A DNA stretch of 64,000 nucleotides, taken from Streptomyces californicus. Lineage in GTDB: Bacteria; Actinomycetota; Actinomycetes; Streptomycetales; Streptomycetaceae. The notes below the pieces were generated by a model. It ran no database searches, was not told where the DNA came from, and saw only the letters and a list, made by a program, of their open reading frames with translations. Made by a program: the position numbers and the translations under genes. Below are positions 1 to 7,772 of this stretch, piece by piece. Location of the stretch: NCBI RefSeq assembly GCF_000717645.1, contig NZ_JNZZ01000005.1, forward strand, positions 124,001 to 188,000. The letters run 5' to 3'. Numbering within the stretch: position 1 is the stretch's first letter; each line of letters begins with the position of its first letter.

Positions 1-146
1 GAGATGGACGGGGCGCTGATCGGGAACCGGCTCGCGATCTCCCCGGCGGCCAGCTCGCCGCCCCGCAGGTCCTCCAGGATCTGGCGGCGGGTGGGATCGG
101 CGAGTGCGCGGAAGGCGCTCGCCTCGTCGTCGGCGGGTGATTCCAT
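1..146 (-). CDS. ArsR-family HTH transcriptional regulator (N-terminal fragment)
   Basis: The reverse strand reads MESPADDEASAFRALADPTR and continues RRQILEDLRGGELAAGEIAS. This is the start of an ArsR/SdpR-type winged helix: the ALADPTRRQIL signature followed by the first helices of the HTH. The rest lies outside the window to the left. ArsR proteins are usually about 100-120 aa dimeric repressors that often regulate their own promoter; the inverted repeats just upstream fit that. The ligand or metal cannot be inferred because the sensing residues are not visible. The ATG at 144-146 is the first in-frame start. Confidence 0.85.
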   Translation of the reverse strand, partial: MESPADDEASAFRALADPTRRQILEDLRGGELAAGEIASRFPISAPSI

Positions 147-154
147 GATGCATG

Positions 155-180
155 TTTAGCACATGAGCTAAGCAGCTAAA
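155..180. promoter_or_regulatory. candidate ArsR operator (nested TTTAGC/GCTAAA inverted repeats)
   Basis: Immediately upstream of the ArsR-type gene, TTTAGC (155-160) faces GCTAA (167-171) and again GCTAAA (175-180), giving two nested inverted repeats plus a direct repeat of AGCTAA. The patch is AT-rich against its surroundings. It lies 9 bp before the start codon, where an autoregulatory operator would be expected. That this regulator is the one that binds is inference. Confidence 0.5.
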
Positions 181-234
181 TAGGCAGCCCGCTGCGGCGG
201 GCGCAGGTTGCCGCGCGAGGGCTCTCGCGCGATG

Positions 235-273
235 GGAAGACCCCCGCGAGTCACGTCCTCGCGGGGGTCTTCC
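235..273. terminator. strong hairpin, 16-bp perfect stem
   Basis: Arms 235-250 and 258-273 (GGAAGACCCCCGCGAG and its exact complement) enclose a 7-nt loop. It lies between the regulator promoter and the end of sodF. It is probably a secondary or insulating terminator for leftward sodF transcription. Confidence 0.65.
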
Positions 274-378
274 GTTGAACCGCCTGCCGAGGTGAAGGTT
301 GAGAAGACGATCACGAGGCAGGACGTTCGCGGTGTGCCGGCATCGCCTCAAGGGGGCGGACGGCGGCACGTCCGTGGT

Positions 379-407
379 GTGTCGGCGCCCCAGTCGGGCG
401 CCGACAC
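379..407 (-). terminator. sodF terminator hairpin, 12-bp perfect stem
   Basis: GTGTCGGCGCCC (379-390) pairs perfectly with 396-407 across a 5-nt loop. It begins about 13 nt past the sodF stop codon on the leftward transcript, so it is the likely primary terminator. Confidence 0.7.
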
Positions 408-419
408 CTCAAGGGGGTG

Positions 420-1061
420 TCAGGGGGCGAGCAGCAGCACGTTCTGGCGCTCCTTCGCGGCGGCGTAACGCTTGGCCACGTCCTGCCAGTTGACGACCCG
501 CCACATCGCCTCGATGAAGTCCACCTTCTGGTTCTTGTACTGGAGGTAGAAGGCGTGCTCCCAGGCGTCGAAGACCAGGATCGGGACCGAGCCCTGACCG
601 ACGTTGCCCTGGTGGTCGTAGACCTGCTCGACGATCAGCTTGTCGCTCAGCGGCTCGTAGGCGAGCACGCCCCAGCCGGAGCCCTGGGTGGTGGCCGACG
701 CCTTCGTCAGCTGGGACTTGAAGCCCGCGAAGGAGCCGAACGACTCGGTGATCGCGTCGGCGAGGTCGCCCACGCCGTCCGCCGCGAGGGGCTCGCCGCC
801 GCCGTCGCCGGTCATGTTGTGCCAGTAGATCGAGTGCAGGATGTGGCCGGAGAGGTGGAACGCGAGGTTCTTCTGGAGGCCGTTGATGGCGCCCCACGCC
901 TCCTTGTCGCGGGCCTCCTCCAGCTGCTCCAGGGTGTCGTTCGCGCCCTTGACGTACGCCGCGTGGTGCTTGTCGTGGTGCAGCTCGATGATCTGCGGGT
1001 TGATGACCGGTTCGAGCGCCGCGTAGTCGTACGGGAGTTCCGGGAGCGTGTACGTGGCCAT
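420..1061 (-). CDS. sodF: superoxide dismutase, Fe/Mn family (SodF type)
   Basis: The 213-aa protein starts [18 protein letters not shown], typical of Fe/Mn SOD. It converts superoxide to H2O2 and O2 in the cytoplasm. Metal ligands are visible: His28 in LHHDKHH, His73 in SGHILHS, and Asp165 and His169 in DAWEH. The ATG at 1059-1061 has the SD GGAGGG about 7 nt upstream; longer in-frame extensions run through the promoter and are rejected. The gene is monocistronic, divergent from transketolase and followed by hairpins. In Streptomyces the Fe-SOD is repressed by Nur with nickel while Ni-SOD (SodN) is induced; the Nur-like box upstream fits this being SodF. Confidence 0.96.
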   Translation of the reverse strand: MATYTLPELPYDYAALEPVINPQIIELHHDKHHAAYVKGANDTLEQLEEARDKEAWGAINGLQKNLAFHLSGHILHSIYWHNMTGDGGGEPLAADGVGDLADAITESFGSFAGFKSQLTKASATTQGSGWGVLAYEPLSDKLIVEQVYDHQGNVGQGSVPILVFDAWEHAFYLQYKNQKVDFIEAMWRVVNWQDVAKRYAAAKERQNVLLLAP

Positions 1062-1105
1062 GAGTGCGAGCCCTCCGACTGCTGGGAATGCCGTCCAGTT
1101 GTTAT

Positions 1106-1120
1106 TGCAACCTATATGCA
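1106..1120 (-). promoter_or_regulatory. candidate Nur (nickel uptake regulator) box of sodF
   Basis: On the plus strand the site is TGCAA-CCTAT-ATGCA, on the sodF strand TGCAT-ATAGG-TTGCA. The published Streptomyces Nur box is tGCaa-N5-ttGCa, so 9 of 10 conserved positions match. The site ends 45 bp before the sodF start and overlaps a TATAGG hexamer that could be the -10, a good position for repression. Binding is not shown by sequence alone. Confidence 0.65.
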
Positions 1121-1366
1121 GGAGCAGGCTAACAGCAGGAGTGTTGCCGAAGTGATCAGCCCTTCGGCCTAGGACCTGCGACGCTGTCCTCCGTCTCCGT
1201 CGTTTTGTCGGGCAAAGGTGATTTGCTCCTTCTCTCGTGCTGCGTACGCCGACGCACGTTTGGTCCCGTCGTTCCGGGGGACCCGGCCAAGCAGCCGGGC
1301 CGACCGGTGCCGGGACCGCGTGTGTGCCGCCCGCAGCCCGTCCACCCCGCTGATCAGGAGGACTCG
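1121..1366. other. divergent sodF/tkt intergenic region
   Basis: With the Nur box this makes a 305-bp gene-free interval between divergently transcribed genes. It must hold both promoters. I see no strong consensus -35/-10 pair for tkt and no long inverted repeat. In-frame ORF extensions through it have no SD and are not believed. Confidence 0.5.
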
Positions 1367-3679
1367 ATGGCACCCCCCGAAACGCCGAACGGCCCGAACG
1401 ACCCCTCGGGCGGCCCCGGACGGAGCGGCCCCGGAGCGGGCGGTTCCGGCGCGAGCGGTGCGGGAGCCGGAGGTGGTTCCGCCGCACGCGGCCGTGATCC
1501 GCGTCTGGCCCCGCCCCGCGCGGACGCGGCCGGCTGGGGGGAACTCGACGTCCGCGCCGTCGACACCGTGCGGGTGCTCGCCGCCGACGCCGTGCAGAAG
1601 GCCGGCCACGGCCATCCGGGCACCGCGATGAGCCTGGCCCCGCTGGCGTACCTGCTGTTCCAGCAGGTGATGCGGCACGATCCGGCCGACGACCAGTGGA
1701 TCGGGCGGGACCGCTTCGTGCTCTCCTGCGGCCATTCCAGCCTCACCCTCTACATCCAGCTCTACCTCAGCGGGTACGGCATGGAGCTGTCGGACCTGGA
1801 GGCGCTGCGCACCTGGGGCTCGGCCACCCCCGGCCACCCGGAGTACCGCCACACGCGGGGCGTCGAGATCACCACCGGACCGCTGGGCCAGGGGCTCGCC
1901 TCCGCCGTGGGCATGGCCATGGGCGGGCGGCGCGAGCGCGGACTCCTCGACCCCGACGCGCCCACCGGCACGAGCCCCTTCGACCACCACGTGTACGTCG
2001 TCGCCTCGGACGGCGACCTGATGGAGGGCGTGACGTCCGAGGCCAGTTCACTGGCCGGACACCAGGAGCTCGGGAACCTGATCGTCTTCTACGACTCCAA
2101 CCACATCTCCATCGAGGACGACACCGACATCTCCTTCAGCGAGGACGTCACCGCGCGTTACGCGTCCTACGGCTGGCACGTCCAGACGGTCGACTTCACC
2201 CGGACCGGTGACTACGTCGAGGACGTCGACGCGCTGCTCGCCGCCGTCGAGGCCGCGAAGGCCGAGACCGGCCGGCCCTCCCTGATCCTGCTCCGCACGA
2301 TCATCGGCTGGCCCGCGCCCACCAAGCAGAACACCGGCAAGGCGCACGGCTCCGCGCTCGGTGACGAGGAGGTCGCCGCCACCAAGAAGCTGCTCGGCTT
2401 CGACCCGGACGCCGACTTCGCCGTCGAGGACGACGTACTCGAACACGCCCGCGCGGTCCGCGAACGCGGGGCCGAGGCCCACCGAGCCTGGGAGCCCGGC
2501 TACCAGGAGTGGCGCTCCGCCCACCCGGAGCGCGCCGAACTCCTCGACCGGCTGCGGGAGCAGCGCCTCCCCGACAGCTGGACCGACAGCCTGCCGGTCT
2601 TCGACGCCGACCCCAAGGGCATCGCCACCCGCAAGGCGTCCGGCGACGTGCTCACCGCGCTCGCCCCGGTGCTGCCCGAGCTGTGGGGCGGCTCAGCCGA
2701 CCTCGCGGGGAGCAACAACACCACCATGGAGGGCGAGCCGTCCTTCGTTCCGGAGTCCAAGCAGACCGGCGAGTTCCCCGGCAACCCCTACGGCCGTACG
2801 CTCCACTTCGGCATCCGCGAGCACGCCATGGGCGCGATCCTCAACGGCATCGCCCTGCAGAGCCTGACCCGCCCCTACGGCGGCACGTTCCTGATCTTCA
2901 GCGACTACATGCGCCCCGCCGTCCGCCTCGCCGCCCTGATGAAGCTGCCGGTCACCTACGTCTGGACCCACGACTCGATCGGCCTGGGCGAGGACGGCCC
3001 CACCCACCAGCCGGTCGAGCAACTGGCCGCTCTCCGCGCCATCCCCGGCCTCGACGTCGTACGGCCCGCCGACGCGAACGAGACCGCCGTCTGCTGGCGC
3101 ACCGTCCTGGAGCACGACGACCGGCCCGCCGGACTCGCCCTGACCCGCCAGCCGTTGCCGGTCCTGGAGCGGGGAGCGGGCGACGGCGCGTACGCCTCCG
3201 CCGAGGGGGCCGCACGCGGCGGCTACGTCCTCGTCGACAGCCGGGGGGAGACGCCCGACGTCATCCTCGTCGCCACCGGCTCGGAGGTCCACATCGCGCT
3301 GGAGGCGCGGGAGTTGCTGGCCGCCGACGGGCACGACGCGCGGGTGGTCTCGCTGCCCTGCCGCGAGTGGTTCGCCGAGCAGCCGTACGCGTACCAGGAC
3401 GAGGTGCTGCCGCCCGGCGTCCGGGCCCGGGTCAGCGTCGAGGCCGCCGTCGCCCAGGGCTGGCGGGACGTGGTGGGGGACGCGGGCCGCATGGTCAGCC
3501 TGGAGCACTTCGGCGCGTCCGCCCCGTACGAGCGGCTGTACGAGGAGTTCGGCATCACGCCCGCCGCGGTCGCCGAGGCCGCCCGGGACAGCATCCGCGC
3601 CGCGTCCGGACCCGTCCGGCCCGGCGGCGAGCGCCCCGGAGCGGCCCCGACCGAGGGCGGCACCGGGGACGCCGGCTGA
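1367..3679 (+). CDS. tkt: transketolase
   Basis: This 770-aa TPP-dependent enzyme transfers two-carbon ketol units in the non-oxidative pentose phosphate pathway. It has the TPP-binding GDGxxxEG-type stretch ([13 protein letters not shown]), the HPG motif near the start ([13 protein letters not shown]), the pyrimidine-binding domain ([15 protein letters not shown]) and the transketolase C domain. The start ATG follows AGGAGG with 5-nt spacing. The protein exceeds the usual 660-700 aa because of a Gly/Pro/Ser-rich N-terminal extension of about 55 aa and a Pro/Gly-rich C-terminal tail; neither has a recognised function. It stands alone, away from the tal-zwf cluster where Streptomyces keeps its main transketolase, so it may be a second isozyme (inference). 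Confidence 0.95.
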   Translation: MAPPETPNGPNDPSGGPGRSGPGAGGSGASGAGAGGGSAARGRDPRLAPPRADAAGWGELDVRAVDTVRVLAADAVQKAGHGHPGTAMSLAPLAYLLFQQVMRHDPADDQWIGRDRFVLSCGHSSLTLYIQLYLSGYGMELSDLEALRTWGSATPGHPEYRHTRGVEITTGPLGQGLASAVGMAMGGRRERGLLDPDAPTGTSPFDHHVYVVASDGDLMEGVTSEASSLAGHQELGNLIVFYDSNHISIEDDTDISFSEDVTARYASYGWHVQTVDFTRTGDYVEDVDALLAAVEAAKAETGRPSLILLRTIIGWPAPTKQNTGKAHGSALGDEEVAATKKLLGFDPDADFAVEDDVLEHARAVRERGAEAHRAWEPGYQEWRSAHPERAELLDRLREQRLPDSWTDSLPVFDADPKGIATRKASGDVLTALAPVLPELWGGSADLAGSNNTTMEGEPSFVPESKQTGEFPGNPYGRTLHFGIREHAMGAILNGIALQSLTRPYGGTFLIFSDYMRPAVRLAALMKLPVTYVWTHDSIGLGEDGPTHQPVEQLAALRAIPGLDVVRPADANETAVCWRTVLEHDDRPAGLALTRQPLPVLERGAGDGAYASAEGAARGGYVLVDSRGETPDVILVATGSEVHIALEARELLAADGHDARVVSLPCREWFAEQPYAYQDEVLPPGVRARVSVEAAVAQGWRDVVGDAGRMVSLEHFGASAPYERLYEEFGITPAAVAEAARDSIRAASGPVRPGGERPGAAPTEGGTGDAG

Positions 3680-3750
3680 GCGGGCCGACGACCGCGGAAC
3701 CGCCCGACCCGCCTGGGCATAACCACACCCCCAGAATCGCCCGCCCCACT

Positions 3751-3840
3751 CTCCGAAGAACCGAACTACCGAAGAACCGATCAACCGAAGAACCGGAGAG
3801 TCGAAGAACCGCAGAACCGAAGCACCGCCCCCGTAGAACC
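3751..3840 (+). repeat. degenerate direct repeats of CCGAAGAACCGA in the dps leader
   Basis: Between tkt and dps, CCGAAGAACCGA or close variants (GAAGAACCG core) occur at about 3753, 3770, 3785 and 3802, trailing into shorter copies such as AGAACCGAAG. The spacing is about 16 bp. The stretch is purine-rich on the plus strand and not coding. It ends just before the dps Shine-Dalgarno. Confidence 0.7.
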
Positions 3841-3865
3841 GACCGTTCGCACGAAGAGGAGCCCC

Positions 3866-4549
3866 ATGTCCCCCGCACGCACCCCCCGTTACACCGTCCC
3901 CGGCCTCGGCGTCGACGAGGGCCGCCGGATCATCGACCTGCTGACGCTGCGCCTGCACGCGCTCAACGACCTCGCGCTCACCCTCAAGCACATCCACTGG
4001 AACGTGGTCGGCCCCCACTTCATCGCCGTCCACGAGATGCTCGACCCGCAGACCGCCGCCGTACGGGACATGGCGGACGCCGCCGCCGAACGCATCTCCG
4101 CCCTCGGCGGCGAGCCGAACGGCACGCCGGGCGCCCTGGTCAAGGAGCGCACCTGGGACGACTACAGCGTCGGCCGCGCCGACGCCATCGCCCACCTCGG
4201 GGCCCTGGACCTCGTCTACACCGGGATCATCGAGGACCACCGCGCCGCGGTGGAGAAGGCCGGCGAGCTCGACCCCGTCACCGAGGACCTGCTCATCGAG
4301 CACCTGCGCGGCCTGGAGCAGTTCCAGTGGTTCGTCCGCGCCCACCTGGAGTCCAGCTCCGGCGCGCTGTCGACCGCCGGAGCCGACACCGAGGAGGCGG
4401 CGGCCGAGGCCGCGTCCCCGAAGCGGGCCGCGTCCGGGAGCGCCCCCGCCAAGAAGACCGCGCTGCCCGCCCCGGCGAAGAGGACCGCGAAGAAGACCGC
4501 GAAGAAGGCGGTCAAGAAGACCACCGCGAGCCGCCGCACCACCCGCTGA
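3866..4549 (+). CDS. dps: Dps family DNA-binding ferritin-like protein with Lys/Ala-rich tail
   Basis: The 227-aa protein has a ferritin-like four-helix Dps core (about residues 10-165) with the ferroxidase-site segment LKHIHWNVVGPHFIAVHEML and the partner HLGALDLVYTGIIEDHR. Dps dodecamers oxidise and store iron and bind DNA in stress or stationary-phase cells. The last 60 residues are an Ala/Lys tail with KKTALPAPAKRTAKKTAKK-type repeats, like histone H1 or the HupS tail. Tails of this kind mediate DNA binding in other actinobacterial Dps proteins, so nucleoid binding is likely (inference). AGAGGA precedes the ATG by 5 nt. It is the only gene between tkt and a strong terminator. Confidence 0.93.
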   Translation: MSPARTPRYTVPGLGVDEGRRIIDLLTLRLHALNDLALTLKHIHWNVVGPHFIAVHEMLDPQTAAVRDMADAAAERISALGGEPNGTPGALVKERTWDDYSVGRADAIAHLGALDLVYTGIIEDHRAAVEKAGELDPVTEDLLIEHLRGLEQFQWFVRAHLESSSGALSTAGADTEEAAAEAASPKRAASGSAPAKKTALPAPAKRTAKKTAKKAVKKTTASRRTTR

Positions 4550-4600
4550 ACCGCATCACCCGCTGAGCCGCACACCTGCTCAGCCGCACCACCCGCTGAC
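4534..4600 (+). repeat. four tandem copies of a 17-bp unit spanning the dps stop codon
   Basis: Units at 4534-4550, 4551-4567, 4568-4583 and 4584-4600 follow CCGCACCACCCGCTGAN. The first encodes the last residues and TGA stop of dps; the others are post-stop copies, the third one base short and diverged. This is a clean local tandem expansion at a gene end. Confidence 0.75.
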
Positions 4601-4604
4601 GCGA

Positions 4605-4658
4605 CCCCGGCCCGGCCGGCCCCCTGGGCAACCGCTCAAGGACCCGGCCGGGCCGGGG
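4605..4658. terminator. dps/glpQ convergent terminator, 15-bp perfect stem
   Basis: CCCCGGCCCGGCCGG (4605-4619) pairs exactly with 4644-4658 across a 24-nt loop. It lies between the converging ends of dps and the phosphodiesterase gene and can serve both strands. Confidence 0.8.
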
Positions 4659-4726
4659 TGCGTGTGAGGCCCGGCCCCTCCGCGCCGCCGCCCGCCCCGG
4701 AGGCCTGGACGCCGTCGTCCCTTCCG

Positions 4727-5797
4727 CTACCCCCGCAGGTCGTCCCTGGCCTGCGCCGCGATGTCCGGGAAGTCCGTGACCACCGCGTCCACGCCCTGCC
4801 CGTAGTGGAAGGCGTACTCCGCGAACGCGTCGCCGAAGGCGTTGGGGTCGGTGCCCCGGCGGTACGCGGCCGGGAGGTACTGGTTCTCCGCCCGGAAGGT
4901 GTACGCGCCGACCTTCAGGCCCGCCGCGTGGGCGTCCGCCAGCAGGGTGCCCGGCGGGACCAGCGAGGACTTGTCCGGGCCGATCCAGTCCGCGTACGAC
5001 GCGATCTCGCGCAGCCCGGCCGGTGTCATCATGTCCCGGTAGGCGGTCCCGTGCCCGTACGGGCCGCCGCTCGTGCCCAGGGCCTGCCAGAGCGGAAGAC
5101 CGAGGCGGGCGGCGGCCACCCGGCGCAGGCTCGTGGGCTCGAAGGACTGGACGACGCAGTCGCGGGCGGTCAGCCGGTTGCGGCGGATCACCCGGATCAG
5201 CTCCTCCTCCAGCGGCAGCCCGATCGACCGGAAGTACGTCGGGTGCTTCGTCTCGGGGAACACCGCGATCCGCCGGCCCGACTCCCGGGACAGCCGCCGG
5301 GCCAGGTCCACGACCTCCTGGAACGTGAGCACCCGGCCCCGCCCGTCGAAGACCGTGTTGCGGTCGCGGACCAGCGGAAGCCGTTCCACCGTGCGCAGCG
5401 TCTTCAGCTCGCGCAGCGTGAAGTCCTCGGTGAACCAGCCGGTCACCGCCTTGCCGTCGACCGTCTTCGTGGTGCGGCGGTCCGCGAACCCGGGGTGGTC
5501 GGCGACGTCCGTCGTCCCGCCGATCTCGTTCTCGTGCCGCACGACCAGGACGTGGTCCTTCGTCGGCACGAGGTCCGGCTCGATCCAGTCGGCCCCGGCC
5601 CGTACCGCGTAGGCGTACGCGTCGGCGGTGTGCTCGGGCCGCCAGCCCGCCGCCCCGCGGTGGCCGATGACCAGGGGTCCGGACGGGCGGTGGGGGCGGT
5701 GGCCCGCGGTGGGGGAGGCGGCGGCCGGGGCGGTCGCCGCCGCGGTCACGGCGGCGGTGGCCAGGAGGATCGAACGGCGCCTGGGCGCAACGGACAT
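4727..5797 (-). CDS. glpQ: glycerophosphodiester phosphodiesterase, Tat-exported
   Basis: The 356-aa secreted enzyme hydrolyses glycerophosphodiesters to glycerol-3-phosphate and an alcohol, supplying phosphate or recycling lipid and teichoic material outside the cell. The N-terminus MSVAPRRRSILLATAAVTAA has a twin-arginine-like RRRS motif and a hydrophobic Ala-rich stretch ending near AAASP. The GDPD domain starts VIGHRGAAGWRPEHT (HRG and E of the metal site), with WIEPDLVPTKD and VVRHENEI following. The ATG at 5795-5797 has GAGGAG 6 nt upstream; longer ORF starts lack an SD. It is probably monocistronic. Pho control is common for this family but I did not find a clear PHO box. Confidence 0.93.
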   Translation of the reverse strand: MSVAPRRRSILLATAAVTAAATAPAAASPTAGHRPHRPSGPLVIGHRGAAGWRPEHTADAYAYAVRAGADWIEPDLVPTKDHVLVVRHENEIGGTTDVADHPGFADRRTTKTVDGKAVTGWFTEDFTLRELKTLRTVERLPLVRDRNTVFDGRGRVLTFQEVVDLARRLSRESGRRIAVFPETKHPTYFRSIGLPLEEELIRVIRRNRLTARDCVVQSFEPTSLRRVAAARLGLPLWQALGTSGGPYGHGTAYRDMMTPAGLREIASYADWIGPDKSSLVPPGTLLADAHAAGLKVGAYTFRAENQYLPAAYRRGTDPNAFGDAFAEYAFHYGQGVDAVVTDFPDIAAQARDDLRG

Positions 5798-6004
5798 GAC
5801 GGCTCCTCGGATGGGGTGAGCCATCACGGAAGCGAGCACGGGTGACGGCCCGGGGTACGGCGCCCGGCCCCGCGATGTCCTGTCGGCCACGGATGTACGC
5901 CGCGCCCGCGCCGGCCCGTTCACCACCGGGCCCGAACACCGGAACGCCGGGCCCGCCCCGATCGTACGAGGAGGAGCCCGGCGTCCGCAGCGGCCGTGCG
6001 GGAA

Positions 6005-7474
6005 CTACTCGCGCTGCGCCGGGATGTCGGACGCGGGCGCGGAGACGGCGGCGCCGTCCGTGCCCCCGCCGCCCCGCCGCCGCTGGCGCAGGAGGCCGAG
6101 GACGATCAGGACCAGGGTCAGCGCCCCCGTGGCGAGGAGCTGGTCACGGGTGTCCGGCTGGCGCAGCATCAGCAGGAAGATCCCCGCCATCGCACACAGG
6201 GCGACGATCGTCCCGACCGGGTAGAACCACATCCGCACGACCAGCGTCTCGGGCGCCTCCCGCTCGGTGCGCCGGCGCAGGATCAGCTGCGAGGCCGCGA
6301 TGAAGATCCACACGACGAGGATCACCGCACCGATCATGTTCAGCAGCCACGGGAAGACGTCGTCCGGCCGCCAGTAGCTGAGCAGCACGCAGAGGAAGCC
6401 GAAGACGGAGGAGAACATCACGGCGTTGCGCGGCACTCCGGAGGAGATCTTCCCCAGTACGGCCGGGCCCTGGCCCCGGGCGACCAGCGAACGGGCCATG
6501 CGGGACGAGCCGTAGATGTTGGCGTTCATCGCGGAGAGCAGCGCGATGAGGATGACCACGTTCATGATCTGCGCGGCGCCGCCGATGCCCAGGTGGTCGA
6601 GCATCGCGTAGAACGGGCCGACCTCGGCGACCTTCGGGTCGTCCCAGGGGACCAGCGTGACGATGACCGCCATCGAGCCGATGTAGAAGACCGCGATGCG
6701 CCACATCGCCGTACGGACCGCCTTCGCGACGCCCCGCACGGGGTTCTCGGACTCGGCCGCCGCGATGGTGACCGTCTCCAGACCGCCGTACGCGAACACG
6801 GAGGCGAGCAGGCCGATGATGAAGCCGTCCATCCCCTTGGGCAGGAAACCGCCGTCCCCGGTGAGGTTGGACAGGCCGGGCGCGTCCGTGTCGGGCAGTA
6901 CGCCGAGGATCGCGAGCACACCGAGGACCAGGAACAGCGTGATCGCGCCGACCTTGAGCGCGGCGAACCAGAACTCGAACTCGCCGAAGTTCTTCACGGC
7001 GGCCAGGTTCGTCCCCAGGAAGATCACCATGAACAGGGCGACCCAGGCCCACTCCGGGGTTCCGGGCAGCCAGCCGCTGACGATCTGCGCGGCCCCGATG
7101 CCCTCCAGGCCCACGGCGACGCAGAGCAGGAACCAGAAGGACCAGCCCGCCGTGAACCCGGCCCACGGTCCGATCGCCCGTTCGGCGTGCACGGAGAAGG
7201 AGCCGGACGCCGGGTTGGCGGCCGACATCTCGCCGAGCATGCGCATCACCATCATGACGAGCAGGCCGGAGATGGCGTAAGCGATGATGATCGAGGGCCC
7301 GGCGGCGGCGATCCCGGCGCCCGAGCCGACGAAGAGGCCGGCGCCGATCACCCCGCCGAGGGCGATCATCGACAGGTGCCGCTGCTTGAGGCCGTGGGTG
7401 AGCGCGGAGTCCGCCGAGGGGCTCGCGGGGGCCGCGGCGTCAGGGGTGGGGGGAGACGCGGGAGTCCGAGGCAT
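6005..7474 (-). CDS. amino acid permease, APC superfamily (AAT family), copy 1
   Basis: The 489-aa integral membrane protein has 12 predicted TM segments. It begins with a Pro/Ala-rich cytoplasmic leader, then HGLKQRHLSMIALGGVIGAG, the AAT-family TM1 signature (GGVIGAGLFVGSG). LGEMSAANPASGSFSVHAE in the TM2-TM3 region is also typical. It imports amino acids by proton symport; the substrate cannot be set from sequence. The annotated start is ATG 7472-7474; a TTG two codons upstream is possible, and neither has a good SD. It forms a set with the two further permeases at 7773-9284 and 11670-13103. It is probably monocistronic. Confidence 0.92.
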   Translation of the reverse strand: MPRTPASPPTPDAAAPASPSADSALTHGLKQRHLSMIALGGVIGAGLFVGSGAGIAAAGPSIIIAYAISGLLVMMVMRMLGEMSAANPASGSFSVHAERAIGPWAGFTAGWSFWFLLCVAVGLEGIGAAQIVSGWLPGTPEWAWVALFMVIFLGTNLAAVKNFGEFEFWFAALKVGAITLFLVLGVLAILGVLPDTDAPGLSNLTGDGGFLPKGMDGFIIGLLASVFAYGGLETVTIAAAESENPVRGVAKAVRTAMWRIAVFYIGSMAVIVTLVPWDDPKVAEVGPFYAMLDHLGIGGAAQIMNVVILIALLSAMNANIYGSSRMARSLVARGQGPAVLGKISSGVPRNAVMFSSVFGFLCVLLSYWRPDDVFPWLLNMIGAVILVVWIFIAASQLILRRRTEREAPETLVVRMWFYPVGTIVALCAMAGIFLLMLRQPDTRDQLLATGALTLVLIVLGLLRQRRRGGGGTDGAAVSAPASDIPAQRE

Positions 7475-7772
7475 GGACAAGCTCTGTTCGGTAGTCGAGA
7501 CGGGAACGAACCCACAGTCTGGGCATCCGTACCGCTCACACGGAAAGGGTGTCCGCTATACGGTCACCAGGCTCACACAAGGTGCACACGCGCCTACCGG
7601 CCGGTAAGGCCGGACGCACCGCCCGCCCGGCAGCCCCGAGCCCCTCACTCCGCGCCCGACCCCTCGGGCCGCACCGGCCTCGTCAGTCCGCGCCCGTCCC
7701 TCAGCCCCCGTCGGCCTCATCAGAACCGCCCACCCCTCGGGCCTCGCCCGCCCCTCAGCCCCCCGGCTCTCC
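7475..7772. other. 298-bp interval between permease genes
   Basis: The right part is a C-rich stretch with recurring CCCGACCCCTCGGGC-like units around 7655-7800, which partly runs into the end of the downstream permease. The left part must contain the promoter of the permease at 6005-7474. I see no gene or clear hairpin. Confidence 0.4.
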
